Source of the DNA: Nocardioides jiangxiensis
Lineage (GTDB): Bacteria > Actinomycetota > Actinomycetes > Propionibacteriales > Nocardioidaceae
Direction: 5' to 3'
NCBI RefSeq assembly: GCF_030580915.1
Contig: NZ_JAUQTA010000002.1
Location: 496,001 to 560,000, forward strand
Length of the DNA: 64,000 bases
Shown here: positions 23,723 to 32,244 of the stretch, in pieces
Numbering within the stretch: the first letter of the stretch is position 1
Layout: each line of letters opens with the position of its first letter
Made by a program: the position numbers and the translations under genes
Notes under the pieces: model-generated
The model's input: the letters and a program-made list of their open reading frames with translations, nothing else
What the model was told of the DNA's origin: nothing
The model's database searches: none

Positions 23723-24661
23723 TCAGGCTCCGTTCGTGAGGGTGGTCTGGTCGTCGAGCAGGCCGGCGCCGCGGAGGAGCTCGAAGGCCCGACGGTACGC
23801 GGCGTCGTGGGTGATCCGGATGCGGGCGGCGTCGCGCTCGGTCCGGCTCGGGATGGGGTCGTGAGGACCGGGGGCCAGCACCGCCGTCCGGACGCCGGCC
23901 AGCTCTCCGGAGGTCATGGCAGCGCGGTCGGCGGCGTACCGCTCGGGGCGGGCACGGTACGCGGCGGCGATCTCGTCACCGTGGCGGCCGAGGTACCGCT
24001 CGATCAGCCGGTCCATCGGGCCGCGGCCCGGAGCTGCGCCGTCCGGGCGGGTGGCGAGGACGATCGCGTGCGTCGCGCCCAGGGAGGCGGCTGCGCGGAC
24101 CGGGATCGCCTCGGAGACGCCCCCGTCCAGCCAGCGCTCGCCCGCGTGGACGACGGGCGGGCCGCCGACCAGGGGGAGGGCACAGCTGGCGAGGAGGGCG
24201 CCGGCGAGCTCGCCGGCCTCACGGAGCTGGGTCAGGGGGACTGCGACCCCGTCGCTCAGGCGCGTCGCCACGAGGGCGACCGGCGCGGTGACGTCGCGGA
24301 TCCGCGTGTCCAGCCCGAGGGACTCCATGGTCACGTCGATGACCCGCTGGCCGTGGACCACCGGCCGCCCGCGCAGCAGGTTGCGCGGGTCGATCAGATC
24401 ACGGGAGACGTACGCCGAGGGGTACAGGTCGCTCAGGGCGCGCGACCGCCCGCACGCGGCAGCGAGCGTGTTGGTGGCGCCTGCGGAGGTGCCGACGAAG
24501 AGGTCGAAGTGCCGTGTCGCGCCGATCTCCTCCAGGGCCGCCGCCATGGCGGCGGAGATGACGCCCCGCATGCCGCCGCCCTCGACGACGAGGGCCAGGC
24601 GTGCGCCGTCGGAGGTCTCGCCGGACATGCGGCGCGCGAGGAGGTCGAGGGCCGTGGTCAT
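23723..24661 (-). CDS. patatin-like phospholipase
   Basis: A serine acyl-hydrolase of 312 residues. The oxyanion loop EGGGMRG (27-33), nucleophile GTSAG (Ser59) and DGG (Asp179-Gly181) give the Ser-Asp dyad of patatins. There is no signal peptide, so it acts on membrane lipids from the cytoplasmic side. Its ATG overlaps the upstream acyltransferase stop by 1 nt (TGATG) and its stop is 1 nt from the next GTG. The grouping of a deacylase between two acyltransferases suggests lipid remodelling. Confidence 0.9.
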   Translation of the reverse strand: MTTALDLLARRMSGETSDGARLALVVEGGGMRGVISAAMAAALEEIGATRHFDLFVGTSAGATNTLAAACGRSRALSDLYPSAYVSRDLIDPRNLLRGRPVVHGQRVIDVTMESLGLDTRIRDVTAPVALVATRLSDGVAVPLTQLREAGELAGALLASCALPLVGGPPVVHAGERWLDGGVSEAIPVRAAASLGATHAIVLATRPDGAAPGRGPMDRLIERYLGRHGDEIAAAYRARPERYAADRAAMTSGELAGVRTAVLAPGPHDPIPSRTERDAARIRITHDAAYRRAFELLRGAGLLDDQTTLTNGA

Positions 24662-25401
24662 CAGACGGCCTCGTCCGCGCGGCTGAAGCGGGTGACCGGC
24701 GCGCTCTCGCCGCGCAGCACCTCGAGCTCGGCGACGATCGCCTGCATGATCCGGCCCGTCGCCTCGGCGACGGCAACCGGGTCGGCCTGGCGGCCGACGA
24801 GGTCGGAGAGGTCGACGGGGGAGCCGATGCGGAAGGCGACCTCCGGCTGGTTCCACAGGCGCACGCGGAGGCGTCCGGAGTAGGCGGGCATCAGCTCCTG
24901 GGCGCCCCACTGGGCAACCGGGATGACGGGAGCGCCGGTCTCGAGCGCGATGCGGGCCGTGCCGGTCTTCGCCGTCACCGGCCACCCGTCCGGGTCGCGG
25001 GTGATGGTGCCCTCGACGTACGCGAGGATCACGGCGCCCTTCCGCACGGCCTCGACGGCCGGACCGATCGACAGTCCGCCGGCGGACCGGTCCACCGGGA
25101 CGTGGTCGGTCGCGCGGAACCACCAGCCGACCCACCGGTTGCGGAAGAGGCTCTCCTTGGCGAGGAACGACGGCACCCGGCCCTCGTGCTCGATCATGAA
25201 GTGCGTCGTCAGGATCGGGTCGACCTGGGAGATGTGGTTGAGGGCGATGATCGCGCCGCCCTCGGCAGGTGTCTGGGGCGTGCCGCTCCACGTGGTCCGG
25301 GTGAGCGCGACGAGCAGCGGGCGGAGAGCGCGGGCGGAGGCCCACCAGACCCGGTTCCAGCCCGGGACCGTGGGGAAGTCGAAGATCGTCGGCTCGGTCA
25401 T
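24661..25401 (-). CDS. 1-acylglycerol-3-phosphate acyltransferase-like protein
   Basis: A second PlsC-fold acyltransferase of 246 residues, first gene of the operon. NHISQVD has the HX4D pair (His56, Asp61), and TDHVPVDRS the second motif. The third motif reads YVEGTITRD: Glu130-Gly131-Thr132 is kept, but the usual Arg after Thr is Ile. That change may alter acceptor preference. The ATG at 25401 has AGGAAGGA at good spacing. The short promoter region shared with the divergent TetR gene contains the inverted repeat GTTACA-N12-TGTAAC. Confidence 0.88.
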   Translation of the reverse strand: MTEPTIFDFPTVPGWNRVWWASARALRPLLVALTRTTWSGTPQTPAEGGAIIALNHISQVDPILTTHFMIEHEGRVPSFLAKESLFRNRWVGWWFRATDHVPVDRSAGGLSIGPAVEAVRKGAVILAYVEGTITRDPDGWPVTAKTGTARIALETGAPVIPVAQWGAQELMPAYSGRLRVRLWNQPEVAFRIGSPVDLSDLVGRQADPVAVAEATGRIMQAIVAELEVLRGESAPVTRFSRADEAV

Positions 25402-25416
25402 GCCCGTCCTTCCTGC

Positions 25417-25440
25417 GTTACAAAACGGCGGAAGTGTAAC
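25417..25440. promoter_or_regulatory. inverted repeat GTTACA-N12-TGTAAC, candidate TetR operator
   Basis: GTTACA at 25417-25422 and TGTAAC at 25435-25440, 16 nt upstream of the acyltransferase ATG and about 80 nt before the divergent tetR start. The right half (GAAGTGTAAC) recurs exactly at 63035-63044 before fabG4. Confidence 0.6.
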
Positions 25441-25520
25441 CATGAAATCGTGAAAACGTTGCGTCTGCGCGTAGCCTGAGCGTCCGCGATAATGAGGACA
25501 CAGCGAAGGACGGAGTCGGA

Positions 25521-26123
25521 GTGGCTGGTCGGAACGACCTGCGGGAGCGCATCCTCGATGCGGCCGCGCAGGTGCTGCGCGAGCATGGTCCGCGACCGCG
25601 GCTGATCACGACGATCGCCGAGCGGGCGCAGGTCTCGCGCCCCACGCTCTACCGGCACTTCCGTGACCGGACCGAGCTCTACGACTCGCTGATGCGGGCC
25701 GAGCTGCAGCGCGTCGTCGAGGAGGTCGTGCAGCGCGCGGAGACCTCGGCCGACCCGTTCCAGGACTACGTCAACCTGGTCGTCGACATGGTGACCGAGG
25801 CGCGCGAGCACCCCGCGCTCCGCGCGATCCTGGCGCGCCACCCGGAGATCCTCAACGCCCAGCTGCCGCGCCTGCTGCCCATCGTGCTCGAGATCGCGGA
25901 GCCGCGCCTGACGCCGATCATCCGGGCGCGGGTCGCGTCGGGTGCCTGGCCCGACGTCGACCCGCGCACCGCGATCACCTGGACGACGCGGCTGATCACC
26001 TCCTTCATCACCATGCCGCTGCCCGAGGACGCCACGCGTGCGAGCCTCCACGCGACCGTCGAGTCGGTGCTCGACATCGCGAGCACCATCGCCCGCTCGC
26101 AGGTCCGCGAGCGCAAGGCGTGA
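25521..26123 (+). CDS. TetR-family transcriptional regulator
   Basis: A protein of 200 residues with an N-terminal helix-turn-helix (TIAERAQVSRPTLYRHFRDRTELYDSL, about 31-57) and a helical effector domain. The GTG at 25521 is preceded by GAAGGACGGAG. It is divergent from the acyltransferase-patatin-acyltransferase operon, which it probably regulates through the GTTACA repeat in the spacer. The ligand may be a fatty acid or acyl-CoA; this is inferred from the neighbours only. Confidence 0.9.
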   Translation: MAGRNDLRERILDAAAQVLREHGPRPRLITTIAERAQVSRPTLYRHFRDRTELYDSLMRAELQRVVEEVVQRAETSADPFQDYVNLVVDMVTEAREHPALRAILARHPEILNAQLPRLLPIVLEIAEPRLTPIIRARVASGAWPDVDPRTAITWTTRLITSFITMPLPEDATRASLHATVESVLDIASTIARSQVRERKA

Positions 26124-26129
26124 CAGACT
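26124..26129 (+). promoter_or_regulatory. -10-like box of the DUF5998 gene (leaderless)
   Basis: CAGACT, 7 nt before the ATG at 26137; the same hexamer stands before the aldo/keto reductase gene at 28511. Confidence 0.4.
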
Positions 26130-26136
26130 CGGGCCC

Positions 26137-26694
26137 ATGGCAACGAGCAGCTTGAAGCGCGCGATCGAGCGCACGGGGTACTACCCCGAGGTGGTCTTCG
26201 ACGGCGTGGCGACCGCGCTGGCCGGCGAGGAGATCGTGGACTTCCACGTCCACCACGAGCCGACGATCGAGCACGACGAGGTACGCCGCCACATCACCGT
26301 GGTCGTCCTGACCCCGAGCCGGCTGATCCTGGCCCACACCGACGAGCACGGGGGTGACGACCTGCTGCCGCAGCCGTACACCTCCACCAGTACCGAGGCC
26401 ATCGCCCTGTCGAGCGTGAAGTCCGTCGTCGTCACCCGCATGGTCACCAACCCGGACCGTGGCGCACAGCCGGCTGCCGAGGCCGTGCTCACCATCGGCT
26501 GGGGCGGCGTCGGACGCATCGACCTCGAGCCCGCGGGCTGCAGCGACCCCAACTGCGACGCCGACCACGGCTACACCGGCGTGCTCGCCTCCGACGACTT
26601 CTCCCTCCGCGTCAGTGCAGCAGCGGAGGGGCAGGACGAGGTCGACCGGCTGCTGGCCTTCGCGGCCTCTCTGAGCGCGCACACCCAGGGATGA
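26137..26694 (+). CDS. DUF5998 family protein
   Basis: A protein of 185 residues matching the actinobacterial DUF5998 family, of unknown function. It begins with a helical segment (SLKRAIERTGYYPEVV) followed by a beta-rich domain that looks like a pleckstrin-like or lipocalin-like sheet (HVHHEPTIEHDEVRRHITVVVLTPSRLILAH is split over 60-85). A conserved acidic/Cys segment, CSDPNCDADHGYTG, lies near residue 137. Its stop overlaps the phosphodiesterase start (ATGA); the two genes are co-conserved neighbours in actinobacteria. Confidence 0.8.
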   Translation: MATSSLKRAIERTGYYPEVVFDGVATALAGEEIVDFHVHHEPTIEHDEVRRHITVVVLTPSRLILAHTDEHGGDDLLPQPYTSTSTEAIALSSVKSVVVTRMVTNPDRGAQPAAEAVLTIGWGGVGRIDLEPAGCSDPNCDADHGYTGVLASDDFSLRVSAAAEGQDEVDRLLAFAASLSAHTQG

Positions 26695-27812
26695 GCCGCA
26701 CGGAGGCCGGCCTGCGCCTGCCGGCGTACGGCGAGCGGTCGATCGCCGACGTCGTGCCTGCCGTGGCGGCCGCGCTCGGCAAGCCCCTCGGCACGACGCC
26801 GTCGGGCCTCGTGCTCCCATCCGCACCGGCGTACGTCGTCCTGCTGGTCGACGGCCTCGGTCAGCAGCTGCTGGAGCGCTACGCGCACGCCGCGCCGTAC
26901 CTCACCTCGCTGCGCGGCTCGGCCGGCACGGCGGGTGTCCCGTCGACGACGGCGACCAGCCTGACCAGCCTCGGAACCGGCCTGGTGCCCGGGCAGCACG
27001 GCCTGGTCGGCTACACCGCGCGTGTGCCGGAGACCGGTGAGCTCCTCAACCACCTGCAGTGGGACCGCGACGTCGACCCGCTGGCGTACCAGCCGCACGA
27101 GACGGCGTTCGCCCAGCTGGCCGCACGCGGCATCTACACCGCGGCGGTCAACAAGAAGCAGTTCGCCACCTCCGGGCTGACCCGGGCTGCGCACCGTGGC
27201 GCGACGTACCGCGGGGCGGACACCCCGGGCGACCGGCTGGCCGAGACGCTCGAGTCGGCCGACGGGCCGTCGTTCACCTACGTCTACGACGCCGACCTCG
27301 ACAAGGCCGGCCACCAGTACGGCGTCGCCTCGTCGGAGTGGCTGGTCGAGCTCCAGGCGATCGACGAGTTCGCCGAGGACCTGCGCGACGCCCTCCCGAC
27401 GTCGGTGCGCCTCCTGGTCGTCGCCGACCACGGGATGGTCGACTCCCCGGCCGCCTCGCGCTTCGAGCTGGACCGGCTCCCCGAGCTGCGACGCGGGGTC
27501 ACGCTGGTCGGGGGAGAGGCGCGCTTCCGGCACCTCTACGTGCGCGAGGGTGCCCTCGACGACGTGCTCGCCGCCTGGCGCGGCCACCTCGGCGACCGGG
27601 CCACGGTGCTCAGCCGTGACGAGGCGGTGGCCCGCGGCTGGTTCGGTCCCGTCGAGGACCGCGTGGCGGCACGGCTGGGCGACGTGATGGTCGCCTGCCA
27701 CGACGACGTGGCGGTCTTCTCGACGGCCGACTTCCCGCGCGAGCAGACGATGGTCGGGCTGCACGGGTCGCTGACCCGTGACGAGATGGAGATCCCGATC
27801 CTGATCGCCTGA
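26691..27812 (+). CDS. alkaline-phosphatase-superfamily phosphodiesterase (nucleotide pyrophosphatase-like)
   Basis: A metallo-phosphodiesterase of 373 residues. LLVDGLGQQ (metal ligand Asp54), VPSTTATSLTS (nucleophilic Thr86 or Thr87), GLVPGQHGLVG and VVADHGMVD (Asp-His metal ligands near 244) are the superfamily's ordered motifs. There is no signal peptide, so it acts in the cytoplasm. It could cleave nucleotide-sugar or dinucleotide pyrophosphates. Translationally coupled to DUF5998 (4-nt overlap) and convergent with tdk, 5 nt apart. Confidence 0.88.
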   Translation: MSRTEAGLRLPAYGERSIADVVPAVAAALGKPLGTTPSGLVLPSAPAYVVLLVDGLGQQLLERYAHAAPYLTSLRGSAGTAGVPSTTATSLTSLGTGLVPGQHGLVGYTARVPETGELLNHLQWDRDVDPLAYQPHETAFAQLAARGIYTAAVNKKQFATSGLTRAAHRGATYRGADTPGDRLAETLESADGPSFTYVYDADLDKAGHQYGVASSEWLVELQAIDEFAEDLRDALPTSVRLLVVADHGMVDSPAASRFELDRLPELRRGVTLVGGEARFRHLYVREGALDDVLAAWRGHLGDRATVLSRDEAVARGWFGPVEDRVAARLGDVMVACHDDVAVFSTADFPREQTMVGLHGSLTRDEMEIPILIA

Positions 27813-27817
27813 GGCGG

Positions 27818-28465
27818 TCAGCCGAAGGGGAGCGGCTCCGGGGCCAGCGAGACGGCCTTGGCCCGTGCGGCCGTCAGTGCGCGGCGGTGGTGCTGGCGGC
27901 AGAGCACCTCGTAGGCGACGCGGACCTCGTCGTCCTCGACGACGTCGCCGACGACGACCTGGTCGCCCTCGGTGACCATGGCGCCGTTCTCGGTGCGGGC
28001 GTTGTGGGTGGCCCGCTTGCCGCACCAGCACAGCGCCTCGACCTGCAGGACCTCGGTGCGGTCGGCGAGCTCGACGAGCCGCGCCGAGCCGGGGAAGAGG
28101 CGGGTGCGGAAGTCGGTGAGGATGCCGAAGCAGAAGACGTCGATCTGCAGCTCGTCGACGATCTTGGCGAGGTCCTCGATCTGCGCCGGCGTGTAGAACT
28201 GGGCCTCGTCGCAGATGAGGTAGTCGATCCGGGCGCCGGCGGTCAGCGAGTGGACGACGTACTTCCAGAAGTCGAAGTCGGGGTTGACCTCGACGGCCTG
28301 GTGGGTGAGCCCGAGCCGGCTCGAGAGGACCGCCTCGCCGGCACGGTCGTTGGTGGTGAAGATGAGGCCGACGCGGCCGCGCGCCGCGTGGTTGTGGTTG
28401 GTCTGGAGCGCCAGCGTGCTCTTGCCGGCGTCCATCGTGCCGGTACGGAAGATCAGTTCAGCCAC
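27818..28465 (-). CDS. tdk: thymidine kinase (type II)
   Basis: A salvage kinase of 215 residues that phosphorylates thymidine with ATP. The P-loop GTMDAGKST (9-17), CDEAQF with the catalytic base Glu87, and a structural zinc site (Cys146, Cys148, Cys189, His192) are all present, giving an intact type II (TK1-like) enzyme. The GTG start lies 8 nt after a CATGAT -10-like box, so it is probably leaderless. Divergent from the aldo/keto reductase gene. Confidence 0.95.
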   Translation of the reverse strand: MAELIFRTGTMDAGKSTLALQTNHNHAARGRVGLIFTTNDRAGEAVLSSRLGLTHQAVEVNPDFDFWKYVVHSLTAGARIDYLICDEAQFYTPAQIEDLAKIVDELQIDVFCFGILTDFRTRLFPGSARLVELADRTEVLQVEALCWCGKRATHNARTENGAMVTEGDQVVVGDVVEDDEVRVAYEVLCRQHHRRALTAARAKAVSLAPEPLPFG

Positions 28466-28473
28466 AGCGGAGA

Positions 28474-28479
28474 ATCATG
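28474..28479 (-). promoter_or_regulatory. -10-like box of tdk (leaderless)
   Basis: CATGAT on the minus strand, 8 nt before the GTG at 28465. Confidence 0.4.
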
Positions 28480-28510
28480 CCAGCCGGTGCCGCCGCCTTG
28501 GTCCGCGGTG

Positions 28511-28516
28511 CAGACT
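28511..28516 (+). promoter_or_regulatory. -10-like box of the aldo/keto reductase gene (leaderless)
   Basis: CAGACT, 6 nt before the ATG at 28523; no ribosome binding site. Confidence 0.4.
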
Positions 28517-28522
28517 CGCCTC

Positions 28523-29533
28523 ATGGACTTCAGGTACCTCGGGAACAGCGGGCTCAAGATCTCGGAGATCACGTACGGCAACTGGATCACCCACGGGTCC
28601 CAGGTCGGGAACGACGTCGCCACGCAGTGCGTGCGGGCCGCCCTCGACGCCGGCATCACGTCCTACGACACCGCGGACGTCTACGCGAACACGGCGGCCG
28701 AAGCGGTCCTCGGCGAGGCCCTCAAGGGCGAGCGGCGCGAGTCGCTGGAGATCTTCACCAAGGTGTACTGGCCGACCGGCCCGCGCGGGCACAACGACTC
28801 CGGCCTGTCGCGCAAGCACATCCTGGAGTCGATCAACGGGTCGCTGCGTCGCCTGCAGACCGACTACGTCGACCTCTACCAGGCCCACCGCTACGACACC
28901 GAGACGCCGCTCGAGGAGACGATGCAGGCGTTCGCCGACGTCGTGCGCCAGGGGAAGGCCTTCTACATCGGCGTCAGCGAGTGGACCGCCGACCAGCTGC
29001 GGGCCGGCCACGCCCTGGCCACGGAGCTCGGCATCCAGCTGATCTCGAGCCAGCCGCAGTACTCGATGCTCTGGCGGGTCATCGAGGACGAGGTCGTACC
29101 CGCCTCGCGCGAGCTGGGGATCTCCCAGATCGTCTGGTCGCCGGTCGCGCAGGGGGTGCTCTCGGGCAAGTACCTGCCCGGTTCCCCGCCCCCGGCAGGC
29201 TCGCGCGCCACCGACGAGAAGGGCGGGGCGGACATGATCGGCCGCTGGCTCCGCGACGACGTGCTGACGGCCGTCCAGGGGCTCGTGCCGATCGCTGCCG
29301 AGGTCGACCTGACCCCGGCCCAGCTCGCGATCGCATGGGTCCTCCAGAACGACAACGTCGCGTCCGCGATCGTCGGTGCCTCGCAGCCCGAGCAGGTCCA
29401 CGAGAACGTCAAGGCGGCCGGTGTGCGGCTGGAGCCCGACCTGCTCGCCCGGATCGACGCCGCGCTGGGCGACGTCGTCACGCGCGATGCGGCGTTGACC
29501 GCCAAGAACGCCCCGCAGCGGCGGCCCTCATGA
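28523..29533 (+). CDS. aldo/keto reductase (KCh beta-subunit/YghZ-like)
   Basis: An NADPH-dependent oxidoreductase of 336 residues with a (beta/alpha)8 fold. YDTADVYANTAAE gives the catalytic Asp52 and Tyr54, Lys80 is in IFTKVYW, and YQAHRYD supplies the His. The sequence resembles the voltage-gated-potassium-channel beta-subunit branch (AKR6/AKR14). The substrate is unknown. Its stop overlaps the start of the sulfurtransferase gene (ATGA), so the two are co-translated. Confidence 0.9.
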   Translation: MDFRYLGNSGLKISEITYGNWITHGSQVGNDVATQCVRAALDAGITSYDTADVYANTAAEAVLGEALKGERRESLEIFTKVYWPTGPRGHNDSGLSRKHILESINGSLRRLQTDYVDLYQAHRYDTETPLEETMQAFADVVRQGKAFYIGVSEWTADQLRAGHALATELGIQLISSQPQYSMLWRVIEDEVVPASRELGISQIVWSPVAQGVLSGKYLPGSPPPAGSRATDEKGGADMIGRWLRDDVLTAVQGLVPIAAEVDLTPAQLAIAWVLQNDNVASAIVGASQPEQVHENVKAAGVRLEPDLLARIDAALGDVVTRDAALTAKNAPQRRPS

Positions 29534-30348
29534 CGACGTCGCCCCTGATCGGTGTCGAGGAGCTCCGCTCGCTGCTCGGCACCCCGGCCGCCCCCGTGGT
29601 CCTCGACGTCCGCTACCGGATGGGTGGACCGGGTGGCCCGGAGGAGCACGAGGCCGGCCACGTCCCCGGCGCGGCGTACGTCGACATGAACGCCGACCTG
29701 GCGGCACCACCCGGCGAGGGTGGTCGGCACCCGCTGCCGGACCCGGCGGTCTTCGTCGCCGCCATGCAGCGCGCCGGCGTCGGCATCGAGACCCCCGTCG
29801 TCGTCTACGACGACTGGGCCGGCCACGCTGCTGCCCGCGCCTGGTGGCTCCTGCGCCACTACGGGCACCGCGACGTGCGGCTCCTCGACGGTGGGTGGTC
29901 GGCGTGGCAGGCAGCCGGGGGAGACGTCGAGACGGGGCCTGTGCCGACCGCGACAGGCGACTTCCACGGCGTGCCGGGCACGATGCCGGTGGTGGACGCC
30001 GACGGCGCCGCCCGCATCGCGGCCGCCGGCACGCTGATCGACGCGCGTGCACCGGAACGCTTCCGGGGTGAGATCGAGCCGGTCGACCCGGTGGCAGGCC
30101 ACATCCCCGGCGCGGTCAACCACCCCACGTCGTGGAACCTGGACAACCACGGCCACTTCCAGGACGTACGCGCGCTGCGCGAGTCCTACCGCCACGTCGG
30201 CACGGGGGTCGGCAAGGACGTGGCGGTCTACTGCGGCAGCGGCGTGACCGCCTGCCACGACATCGTCGCGCTCGAGCTCCTCGGCATCCCGGCCGCGCTC
30301 TACCCGGGCAGCTGGTCGGGCTGGATCGCCGCCGGTCGCGCCCGATGA
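29530..30348 (+). CDS. sulfurtransferase, 3-mercaptopyruvate type (tandem rhodanese)
   Basis: Two rhodanese domains in 272 residues. The first is non-catalytic (its loop reads VYDDWAGHAAARAWW), and the second carries the active-site loop CGSGVTAC with Cys235 as sulfur acceptor. CG(S/T)GVT is the mercaptopyruvate sulfurtransferase pattern, as opposed to CRKGVT of thiosulfate enzymes. It is probably cytoplasmic. Coupled to the upstream aldo/keto reductase by a 4-nt overlap. Confidence 0.88.
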   Translation: MTTSPLIGVEELRSLLGTPAAPVVLDVRYRMGGPGGPEEHEAGHVPGAAYVDMNADLAAPPGEGGRHPLPDPAVFVAAMQRAGVGIETPVVVYDDWAGHAAARAWWLLRHYGHRDVRLLDGGWSAWQAAGGDVETGPVPTATGDFHGVPGTMPVVDADGAARIAAAGTLIDARAPERFRGEIEPVDPVAGHIPGAVNHPTSWNLDNHGHFQDVRALRESYRHVGTGVGKDVAVYCGSGVTACHDIVALELLGIPAALYPGSWSGWIAAGRAR

Positions 30349-30353
30349 CCTGA

Positions 30354-30359
30354 CATGCT
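30354..30359 (+). promoter_or_regulatory. -10-like box of the DUF2127 gene (leaderless)
   Basis: CATGCT, 6 nt before the ATG at 30366. Confidence 0.35.
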
Positions 30360-30365
30360 GCGGCC

Positions 30366-31154
30366 ATGGATCTGAAGCCGCACAAGCGCGACTGGAACCT
30401 CCGGTCGTGCGGTGCCCGTGGCCACGTCACCTTCCGCCCGGACGAGGAGGCGCTCGCCGATCGCCTGCACGTCGCGACGCCGGCGGGCGAGGCGTGGCGC
30501 TGCCTGCGCTGCGACCTCTACGTCCCGGGGCCGCCGCGGCTCTCCGGGCCGTCGGACTCCGCGCCGATCGTGCTGCGCGGCAAGGCCCTCAAGGACGCCT
30601 TCATTCTGCGCCTGCTCGCCGTCGAGCGCCTGCTCCGCGGTGTGGTCCTGGCCGGCATCGCCTACGGCATCTACCGCTTCGACGGCGCCCGCACCAGCCT
30701 CCAGCGCTGGTTCGACACCTACGTGCCGCTGCTCAAGCCGGTCGCCGACCGGATGCACCTCGACGTCGAGCAGACCAGCCCGATCCACCTCATCCAGAAG
30801 GCCATGCACTTCGGCCACGACACCCTGATCTGGGCAGCGGTCGGCGTCGCGGCGTACGCCGGCCTGCAGTTCCTCGAGGGCATCGGGCTGTGGCTGCTCA
30901 AGCGCTGGGGCGAGTACGTCGCGGTGGTGGGCACCTCGGCGTTCATCCCCTGGGAGGTCTACGAGGTTGCGCACCACGTCAGCCCGATCAAGGTGGCCGC
31001 GCTGCTGGTCAACCTCGCGGCAGTCGCCTACCTCGTGTGGTCCAAGCGCCTCTTCGGCGTCCGCGGCGGCCATGCCGCCTTCGAGGCGGAGCGGCACTCC
31101 GTGGCCGTGCTCGAGGTCGAGAAGGCCGCGCTCGGCGCCGCTGCACGCACCTGA
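30366..31154 (+). CDS. DUF2127 domain-containing membrane protein
   Basis: A protein of 262 residues. The N-terminus has a zinc-finger-like set (Cys15, His20, Cys46, Cys49 in CLRCDLY). Then come four hydrophobic segments (about 88-105, 160-180, 185-205 and 210-228), matching the DUF2127 fold (helices with GIGLWLLKRWGEYVAV, IPWEVYE, LNLAAVAYLVW). The function is unknown. It ends in a strong hairpin shared with the convergent sepH gene. Confidence 0.82.
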   Translation: MDLKPHKRDWNLRSCGARGHVTFRPDEEALADRLHVATPAGEAWRCLRCDLYVPGPPRLSGPSDSAPIVLRGKALKDAFILRLLAVERLLRGVVLAGIAYGIYRFDGARTSLQRWFDTYVPLLKPVADRMHLDVEQTSPIHLIQKAMHFGHDTLIWAAVGVAAYAGLQFLEGIGLWLLKRWGEYVAVVGTSAFIPWEVYEVAHHVSPIKVAALLVNLAAVAYLVWSKRLFGVRGGHAAFEAERHSVAVLEVEKAALGAAART

Positions 31155-31156
31155 GC

Positions 31157-31185
31157 GGCGCGCGGCCGGAGCCGGCCTGCGCGCC
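31157..31185. terminator. bidirectional terminator between the DUF2127 gene and sepH
   Basis: GGCGCGC-GGCCGG pairs with CCGGCC-t-GCGCGCC: a 13-bp stem with one bulged T and a 2-nt (AG) centre, squeezed between two convergent stops 32 bp apart. Confidence 0.8.
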
Positions 31186-31186
31186 G

Positions 31187-32158
31187 TCAGCGCTCGGACG
31201 GACCGCCGAACATGATCTCGTCCCAGCTCGGCACCGACGCGCGACCGCGCTTGTTCTTCGGAGCGGGCTTGCGCACCGGCTCCTCGGCGCGTGCTGCGGC
31301 GTCGGGAGCCTCGCCGAGCGGGATCTCGTCGCCTGCGGCAGCCGCTGCAGCGGTGGGACGCGGCGCCGGGGCCGGTGCCGCGGCAGGGGACGTCGGAGCT
31401 GTCGGGGCCGCAGGGGTGTGGGCGGTGTGGACGTCGGGGGCGTCGGGAGCTGACGCCTGCACCTCCTGGTGCAGCGTCGTCATGACCGGGACCGTGGGCT
31501 CGGTGTCCTCGACCGGCGCGAGGCGGCGTTCGCGCGCCTGCTGCAGGTCGTCGCGGGCCGGGGCCGCGGGAGAGGTCTCCAGCGCGTCGCCGATCAGCCA
31601 GCGGGCGTCGTCGTTCTCGGTGAGGACGTAGTTGCCCGGGATGTCGAAGGCGAACCGGGCCTGGCCGGCGCGGGCGTCGCAGACGTACTCGGCGGTGAGC
31701 ACCCAGCGCCCGTCCTCGCGACGCCACGCATCCCACTCGACGTCCTCGGCGTGCGCTCCGTGGGGACGCAGCTGCAGCGCGACGGCGTCGCCCAGCGTGC
31801 GGGCACCGGCCTCGGCCGTGCCCCGGCGGCGGACCGCACCCTTCTGCGCGCGCTCGGCCATGTGCTCGCGCTCGGCGATCACAGGGCCCGCGAACACCAT
31901 GATCCGGTCGACCGTGGTGCCGGCTGCGGCGGCCACGGACTCGGCCGACTCGCCGGCCCGGATCCGGGTCTGGATGTCGCGCGGACGAAGGGTGGACTCC
32001 ATCTTCTTCTCCCTCGGAGCGGGGCCGGTCGTTCGTGGATCGCGGAGTGCAGCACGGAGGCGATGGTCGACATCGAGGAAGAACCCGTTGCCCGAGCCGT
32101 CGGTCATCAGCAGGCGGCGCCCGTCATCGCTCAGCCCCGTGAGCGAGAGGTGCTGCAT
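31187..32158 (-). CDS. sepH: septation protein SepH (DUF3071)
   Basis: A cell-division protein of 323 residues. The N-terminal DUF3071 domain (about 1-190) contains a helix-turn-helix-like segment ([25 protein letters not shown] near 55-80). A long Pro/Ala-rich disordered region follows (about 200-300), then the conserved C-terminal [16 protein letters not shown] motif. In Streptomyces SepH promotes FtsZ assembly at division sites. The ATG has AAGGGA upstream. Divergent from the ferrochelatase gene. Confidence 0.92.
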   Translation of the reverse strand: MQHLSLTGLSDDGRRLLMTDGSGNGFFLDVDHRLRAALRDPRTTGPAPREKKMESTLRPRDIQTRIRAGESAESVAAAAGTTVDRIMVFAGPVIAEREHMAERAQKGAVRRRGTAEAGARTLGDAVALQLRPHGAHAEDVEWDAWRREDGRWVLTAEYVCDARAGQARFAFDIPGNYVLTENDDARWLIGDALETSPAAPARDDLQQARERRLAPVEDTEPTVPVMTTLHQEVQASAPDAPDVHTAHTPAAPTAPTSPAAAPAPAPRPTAAAAAAGDEIPLGEAPDAAARAEEPVRKPAPKNKRGRASVPSWDEIMFGGPSER

Positions 32159-32232
32159 GTGACGTCCCTTACAAGCATGGCCCGGCTGGTCGCTGGTCGA
32201 CTCCGTTTCCCGAACCCTACGCCACGTCTCTC

Positions 32233-32238
32233 TACGAT
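32233..32238 (+). promoter_or_regulatory. -10 box of the ferrochelatase gene (leaderless)
   Basis: TACGAT, 6 nt before the ATG at 32245. Confidence 0.55.
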
Positions 32239-32244
32239 GGGGGC

